NCBI GenBank assembly: GCA_023389275.1
Contig: JAEWEN010000033.1
Span: 1 to 8,981 of the forward strand
Source of the DNA: Bacillota bacterium
Lineage (GTDB): Bacteria > Bacillota > Clostridia > Clostridiales > Caloramatoraceae
Length of the DNA: 8,981 nt
Direction of reading: 5' to 3'
Shown here: positions 6,601-8,981 of the stretch, one piece after another
Position numbering within the stretch: position 1 is the stretch's first letter
Layout: each line of letters begins with the position of its first letter
Notes under the pieces: model-generated
Told to the model about the DNA's origin: nothing
The model's input: only the letters and a program-made list of their open reading frames with translations
Databases searched by the model: none
Position numbers and translations under genes: made by a program

Positions 6601-7329
6601 AGAAGCATTTGCCAGCTCCTCTGTTTTCTTTTTACCCTCTGAATTTAAAGATTCTTTTCCACTTTTAACGCTACTTATTCCACCTTCAATTTCCTTTTTT
6701 GCACTAGCTAGTTTAGAATCTATTGAAGATAAAACCTTATTATCTAAATCATTTATTTTTTTATCATCTAATGTTATTTTTATATTTTCTTCTAAAAGCC
6801 CCATTGCCTCAACAGCAGCTACGCCATCTATACGCTCAAGAGCTGGTATAACATTATTTTTAACCTTTTTAGAAGTTTCTTTTTTATCAAGTCCCTTAAT
6901 ATCAACACTTGCTACAACTATTGGCATCATATCTGGATTTGCCTTTAAAACCATAGGCTCCCCTACTTCATCAGGCATCATTGGCTTTACCATATCTATT
7001 TTGCTACTAAGTTCTATCATAACGCTGTCCATATTTGAGGTTTGTTCAAATTCCATAAAAAGCATACTTGAGTTTTCACTAGATACACTATTTATATTTT
7101 TTATACCACTTGTAGTAGCAATAACCTTTTCAAGTGGCTTTGTAACTATTTGTTCTATTTTTTCAGGACTTGCCCCAGGATAAGTTGTTGAAATCATTAC
7201 ATATGGTAAATCAAGCTTTGGTAAAAGGTCTGTTTTCATACTTGTAAAAGATATGAAACCTAAAAGAATTACCATAATAACCCCAACAAAAATAGTTAAT
7301 GGCTTTTTAACACTAAATTTTGAAAACAA
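3685..7329 (-). CDS. RND-family efflux permease with coiled-coil insert
   Basis: A 1214-residue proton-driven exporter of the AcrB/SwrC (HAE) type in the cytoplasmic membrane. It has a first helix near 10-30, extracytoplasmic loop 1 (30-525), helices near 525-685, a helix near 712-733, loop 2 (735-1045) and helices near 1045-1200. Family signatures include TTYPGASPEKIEQIVTKPLE (48-67), GLALGVGMLVDNSIVVIENI (584-603; the Asp is the usual proton-relay position), VAQFQSLMSPFIVLFTIPLA (1063-1082) and GIVVNNGIVFVDYVNQLR (1110-1127). Typical members have 1020-1070 residues. The excess is a Lys/Glu/Gln-rich coiled-coil stretch at about 200-385. TTG 7329 is chosen because AGGAGG lies seven bases upstream and the protein then begins MFSKFSVKKPL, as family members do. 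No adaptor gene is adjacent. Substrates (lipopeptides, drugs, fatty acids) cannot be told from sequence. Confidence 0.95.
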   Translation of the reverse strand: MFSKFSVKKPLTIFVGVIMVILLGFISFTSMKTDLLPKLDLPYVMISTTYPGASPEKIEQIVTKPLEKVIATTSGIKNINSVSSENSSMLFMEFEQTSNMDSVMIELSSKIDMVKPMMPDEVGEPMVLKANPDMMPIVVASVDIKGLDKKETSKKVKNNVIPALERIDGVAAVEAMGLLEENIKITLDDKKINDLDNKVLSSIDSKLASAKKEIEGGISSVKSGKESLNSEGKKKTEELANASSALDEGESKLQEAKNSLTLGESELTKQKIELTKQIEALEAVIKKQEENNIPVLEEQKKALLDMKNGIVEIDKNLSEIKQKKPLIESQLNDLKGKKAQLESGKLTLNQELSKASANLSVTEGQLNSALKEFEAQRDAAYKSANIKDMLNKEAISGILKAQNFSMPAGYIKEGEKDYLVKVGEDIKNLDELKNLVLFNIDVKGVGDVKLSDVAKIEISNNSDEMYAKINGNDGILLSIQKQSTASTTEVSDKVNNEIEKLTKENKGMNIIPLNDQGVYINIVIESVISNLILGGILSIIILLVFLRSIKPTIIISFSIPISVMFAITMMYFSGVTINIISLSGLALGVGMLVDNSIVVIENIYRLRSEGLSAAKAAVKGANEVAGAITSSTLTTICVFLPIVFTKGISRQLFTDMGLTIAYSLLASLIVALTLVPSMSSILIKKEIKSNKVFGDKVFNFYDKVLDFSLKHKIIVIALSAFMLIASTTLCVLKGAILMPETDATAITATLKSPKEATKSEVREMSNKLIDVITTVEGVETVGALQTSGGEMMMGPIGGSGNDVSMYILLKENRNLTSKQIGKIISEKVKPLGYDLEVGTSSMDMSALGGSGIEIKIKGNSLEKLKSIGNDIAGIVKSVEGTYEVSNGVDKSSVETRIVVDKNKASLYGLTVAQVYNGVSEAIKQQVDSTTININDKEYPVIIVKDEKSNLKKDKISSYKIKGKKNNEEVNVALSEIAKITEGESLQGINHENQSRTLSVKALVDDKHNIALVSNEVEKKVKEYKVAEGYKVEIGGEKEAMQSAFIDLIKMITLAIVFIYLIMVAQFQSLMSPFIVLFTIPLAFTGGFLSLLITGFELSMISILGFLMLSGIVVNNGIVFVDYVNQLRYEGISKKEALFIAGKVRMRPIFMTALTTVLGLSTMAMGIGQGSEMIQPMAIVTIGGLLYATILTLVVVPVMYDILNRKEMKKIEIED

Positions 7330-7336
7330 AAATCCC

Positions 7337-7342
7337 CCTCCT
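7337..7342 (-). promoter_or_regulatory. Ribosome binding site fixing a TTG start for the RND gene
   Basis: The minus strand has AGGAGG (7342-7337) seven bases before TTG at 7329-7327. The in-frame ATG at 7371 lies upstream of this site, lacks a comparable one and would add 14 residues (MLYQRISNKKGGGF) that look like translated leader. Confidence 0.8.
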
Positions 7343-7451
7343 TTTTTATTAGATATTCTTTGATATAACATTAATATTAAACTAATTATTCATAAATGTT
7401 ATTATTTTATAACTATTTTAAAGTTTAATATGGTTTTTGTTTAAAAGCAAC

Positions 7452-7481
7452 TTATAAAAACACCAGATATTAGGCTATAAT
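7452..7481 (+). promoter_or_regulatory. Likely ferritin promoter
   Basis: A perfect TATAAT -10 box at 7476-7481 is preceded, at 18 bases, by the weak -35 sequence TTATAA (7452-7457). The predicted start near 7488 gives a leader of about 100 bases. No match to the usual Fur or PerR box (TTATAATNATTATAA type) was seen over it. Confidence 0.5.
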
Positions 7482-7490
7482 AAAGATAAC

Positions 7491-7516
7491 TTTACTTATT
7501 TTTTTACATAAGTAAA
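7491..7516. repeat. Perfect 9-bp inverted repeat in the ferritin leader
   Basis: TTTACTTAT (7491-7499) and ATAAGTAAA (7508-7516) are exact reverse complements around an 8-base, T-rich loop. They lie at or just after the predicted ferritin transcription start. It could be a DNA operator or a 5' stem-loop that stabilises the mRNA. The high A+T content makes chance formation possible. Confidence 0.5.
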
Positions 7517-7577
7517 TTAAAGGTAGTTTGAAAAAGCTAATAATAAATAGTAATATTATAGTTAATAATGTAACTTT

Positions 7578-7583
7578 AGGAGG
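7578..7583 (+). promoter_or_regulatory. Ribosome binding site fixing the ferritin start
   Basis: AGGAGG lies seven bases before ATG 7591. The frame is open upstream to a TTG at 7528, but the extra 21 residues precede this site and are not part of any ferritin, so ATG 7591 is the start. Confidence 0.9.
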
Positions 7584-7590
7584 TATAGGT

Positions 7591-8100
7591 ATGTTTAGTG
7601 ATAAACTTTTAAAAGGTCTTAATGAACAGGTTAACTTTGAGTTTTATTCTTCTTATACTTATTTAGCTATGGCATCTTACGCTGAAGCAAATGACTTTGA
7701 AGGATTTGCAAACTTTTTTAGAGTACAAGCTAAAGAAGAACTATCACATGCTATGAAGCTTTATGAATACATATTCCAAAAAGGTGGAAATGTAGAGCTT
7801 GAGGCAATAGAAAAACCTGAGGCAAACTATGAAAATATTGTTGATTTATTTGAAAAAGGTTATGCTCATGAGCAAATGGTAACTAGTAGAATTTACAATT
7901 TAGTAGATATTGCAACAGAAGATAAAGAACACGCTACTCTTAGTCTACTTAGATGGTTTGTAGATGAACAAGTTGAAGAAGAAAATAACTTTAGTTCTCT
8001 TGTTAAAAAAGTTAAAAGATCAGTTGATAACCCAGCTGCTCTATACATGTTAGATGATGAACTTTCAACAAGAGTATATGTTCCACCTACAACAGCATAA
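7591..8100 (+). CDS. ftnA: Bacterial non-haem ferritin
   Basis: A 169-residue iron-storage protein of the FtnA type. Twenty-four subunits normally form a cytosolic shell that oxidises Fe(II) and stores ferric mineral. Ferroxidase residues fall at the same numbers as in E. coli FtnA: E17, E50 and H53 (site A; EELSH), E94 (HEQ), Q127 and E130 (DEQVEEE), with Tyr24 also present. The third-iron-site region around 126-131 is acidic. There is no haem-binding Met at the bacterioferritin position (residue 52 is Ser), so it is a ferritin, not Bfr. Length is typical and the protein appears intact. It is monocistronic, with its own promoter and a strong terminator, and divergent from the RND pump. In an anaerobe it probably buffers iron and limits oxygen or peroxide damage; that role is inferred. 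Confidence 0.97.
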   Translation: MFSDKLLKGLNEQVNFEFYSSYTYLAMASYAEANDFEGFANFFRVQAKEELSHAMKLYEYIFQKGGNVELEAIEKPEANYENIVDLFEKGYAHEQMVTSRIYNLVDIATEDKEHATLSLLRWFVDEQVEEENNFSSLVKKVKRSVDNPAALYMLDDELSTRVYVPPTTA

Positions 8101-8107
8101 GATAATT

Positions 8108-8138
8108 AAAGGCTTCATAATATTTATGAAGCCTTTTT
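8108..8138 (+). terminator. Ferritin terminator
   Basis: AAAGGCTTCATAA (8108-8120) pairs perfectly over 13 bp with TTATGAAGCCTTT (8124-8136) around a 3-base loop, and the pairing runs into T5 (8134-8138). It begins 7 bases after the ferritin stop. On the minus strand it would also end in a T-run, so it may stop transcription from the right. Confidence 0.95.
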
Positions 8139-8185
8139 ATTTTAATCATAAATTAATTTAAAAGCATTTATACTAAAATTTACAT

Positions 8186-8214
8186 TTGACAATATAGTAT
8201 CTATATAATTTAAA
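8186..8214 (+). promoter_or_regulatory. Probable promoter of the YitT-type gene
   Basis: A consensus TTGACA at 8186-8191 is followed after 17 bases by TTTAAA (8209-8214), a weak -10. A better TATAAT at 8204-8209 is too close (12 bases) to pair with this -35. The exact -10 is therefore uncertain. Confidence 0.5.
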
Positions 8215-8221
8215 CTATATT
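8191..8221. repeat. Inverted repeat over the YitT promoter
   Basis: AATATAGT (8191-8198) and ACTATATT (8214-8221) are exact reverse complements 15 bases apart, spanning the -35 to -10 region. The spacing would suit a dimeric repressor, but eight-base A+T-only-like arms can arise by chance here. Confidence 0.3.
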
Positions 8222-8249
8222 ATATTAGCAAATGAAAGGATACTCTTAT

Positions 8250-8876
8250 ATGATTAAAAAAAAGTATTTTACTGGAATGAAACGATATTTTCTACTTCTT
8301 TTAGGAGCCTTTATTTTAAGTTTTGGACTTTTTAATATTCACAACCAAAGCCAAATTACTGAAGGTGGAGTTTTGGGAATGACATTATTCCTTAATTACT
8401 GGACTGGTATATCTCCTAGTATTTCAGGGGTTTTAATGGATATTACTTGCTATGCTTTAGCTTTTAAATATCTTGGAAAAGCATTTTTAAAGTATGCACT
8501 TGTAGCTAGCTTAGGCTTTTCATTTTTTTATTCTGTTCATGAACACTTTGGATATGTTATACCAAATTTAAGTAGCCATCCTTTAGTAGCAGCTACTTTA
8601 GGTGGGTTGTTTGTAGGAGTCGGTGTTGGCCTTGTAGTAAGAGCTGGTGGAGCATCTGGTGGTGATGATGCACTTGCACTTGTTATATCTCAAGTAGGTA
8701 AAATATCTCTTTCAAAGGCATATTTTTTAACTGATTTTGTTGTATTAACGCTTTCTTTAACATACATACCTGTTACAAAAATACTTTGTTCTTTAGTAAC
8801 TGTTAGTATATCTTCTTTTATTATCGAAAAAATCCACTCTGCTCCATCTATGTCACTAAAAAACAGGGTAGTATAA
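8250..8876 (+). CDS. YitT/YczE-family integral membrane protein, short form
   Basis: A 208-residue polytopic membrane protein of the YitT (DUF161) family, whose molecular function is not established. About five hydrophobic segments are seen, near 13-30, 38-52, 57-98 (two helices), 111-131 and 157-192. Family glycine motifs are present in both halves: TEGGVLGMTLFLNY (37-50), and AATLGGLFVGVGVGLVVRAG (114-133) followed by GASGGDDALA (134-143). Typical YitT proteins are about 280 residues with a soluble C-terminal DUF2179 domain. This one ends soon after the last helix with SAPSMSLKNRVV, so that domain is absent, as in YczE-like proteins. The ATG at 8250 is preferred because AAGGA lies nine bases upstream; the in-frame ATG at 8232 overlaps that site. 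It has its own promoter and converges on a gene from the right. Confidence 0.88.
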   Translation: MIKKKYFTGMKRYFLLLLGAFILSFGLFNIHNQSQITEGGVLGMTLFLNYWTGISPSISGVLMDITCYALAFKYLGKAFLKYALVASLGFSFFYSVHEHFGYVIPNLSSHPLVAATLGGLFVGVGVGLVVRAGGASGGDDALALVISQVGKISLSKAYFLTDFVVLTLSLTYIPVTKILCSLVTVSISSFIIEKIHSAPSMSLKNRVV

Positions 8877-8889
8877 ATTATACTACCCT
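8858..8889 (-). terminator. Terminator of the right-edge minus-strand gene, inside the end of the YitT gene
   Basis: AGGGTAGTATAA (8865-8876) and TTATACTACCCT (8878-8889) are perfect 12-base complements; the innermost bases must open to form the loop. On the minus strand it is followed by six T (8863-8858). The plus strand has no immediate T-run, only a weak TTTTT about 20 bases later, so it acts mainly on minus-strand transcripts. The stop codons of both flanking genes lie inside the hairpin. Confidence 0.8.
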
Positions 8890-8981
8890 ACATTACATAA
8901 AACTTTTTGCATTTTATTTATTTCTTCACATATTTCAGATATATCTTCTAAAGAAGGTATTTCCTTAAAAACATAATTTGT
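8883..8981 (-). CDS. C-terminal end of an unidentified protein
   Basis: Thirty-two codons plus TAG (8885-8883) are open to the right edge. The peptide ends EICEEINKMQKVLCNVG and includes SLEDISEICEEI, a charged, probably amphipathic helix with two Cys. I do not recognise the family from this tail. Support for a real gene is the hairpin plus T-run terminator placed exactly at its stop in the correct orientation, and its convergent layout with the YitT gene. In such A+T-rich DNA a chance open frame of this length is uncommon but possible. Confidence 0.6.
   Translation of the reverse strand, partial: TNYVFKEIPSLEDISEICEEINKMQKVLCNVG

Noticed and set aside
4034..7183. Several plus-strand open frames of 60-70 codons (near 4034, 4129, 4622, 5594 and 7001)
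   Set aside because: All lie antisense inside the RND gene, lack plausible ribosome binding sites and mirror its codons.
7372..7470. Promoter for the RND gene
   Set aside because: The best candidate is TTGCTT with TAAACT at 17 bases on the minus strand. It matches the consensus poorly at both boxes and was not annotated.
7528..7590. TTG-initiated 21-residue N-terminal extension of ferritin, or a leader peptide
   Set aside because: The AGGAGG at 7578-7583 serves ATG 7591, and the catalytic residues take canonical ferritin numbers only from that ATG. The TTG has no well-spaced ribosome binding site.
8232..8249. Upstream ATG for the YitT-type gene
   Set aside because: It precedes the AAGGA site that serves ATG 8250 and would place that site inside the coding region.
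1..8981. CRISPR array, insertion sequence, prophage, tRNA or rRNA, or a novel multi-gene defence cassette
   Set aside because: No regularly spaced repeats, transposase, integrase, nuclease or RNA-gene signatures were seen. The genes are separate units with their own promoters and terminators.

Overview
The window is strongly A+T-rich. It uses AGGAGG-type ribosome binding sites, TTG as well as ATG starts, U-rich intrinsic terminators and a T-box riboswitch, all of which point to a Firmicute, most likely Clostridium or a close relative. No rRNA, tRNA, CRISPR array, insertion sequence or phage gene was seen.

Left part (1-2761, all minus strand). A cystine/dicarboxylate symporter of the TcyP type runs off the left edge. 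A complete T-box leader precedes it; its specifier reads UGC (Cys), and its discriminator-pairing base (UGGA) fits the U73 of tRNA-Cys, so the transporter should be made when charged tRNA-Cys is scarce. Its promoter begins 9 bp after the stop of a cyclic-di-GMP gene. That gene encodes EAL-CBS-GGDEF but is split in this sequence by a run of nine A (coding strand) at 1845-1853. Eight A would restore one open frame of about 586 codons, including the otherwise missing first half of the CBS region.

Middle (2935-7329). A plus-strand gene encodes an unrecognised, highly charged coiled-coil protein. It converges on a minus-strand RND-family efflux permease of 1214 residues, and the two share a bidirectional hairpin terminator. 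The permease carries an extra coiled-coil segment of about 185 residues in its first extracytoplasmic domain, and no membrane-fusion or outer-membrane partner gene lies in the window.

Right part (7591-8981). A ferritin with a complete ferroxidase centre is divergent from the RND gene. A short YitT-type membrane protein follows with its own promoter. The C-terminal end of an unidentified minus-strand gene enters from the right edge; its stop and that of the YitT gene sit inside one hairpin.

The genes look like independent housekeeping or stress-response units (sulfur amino acid uptake, second-messenger turnover, export, iron storage) rather than one operon. The observations most worth following are the homopolymer-split c-di-GMP enzyme, the Cys T-box on a transporter and the coiled-coil RND pump. 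I did not find convincing evidence of a wholly new system.
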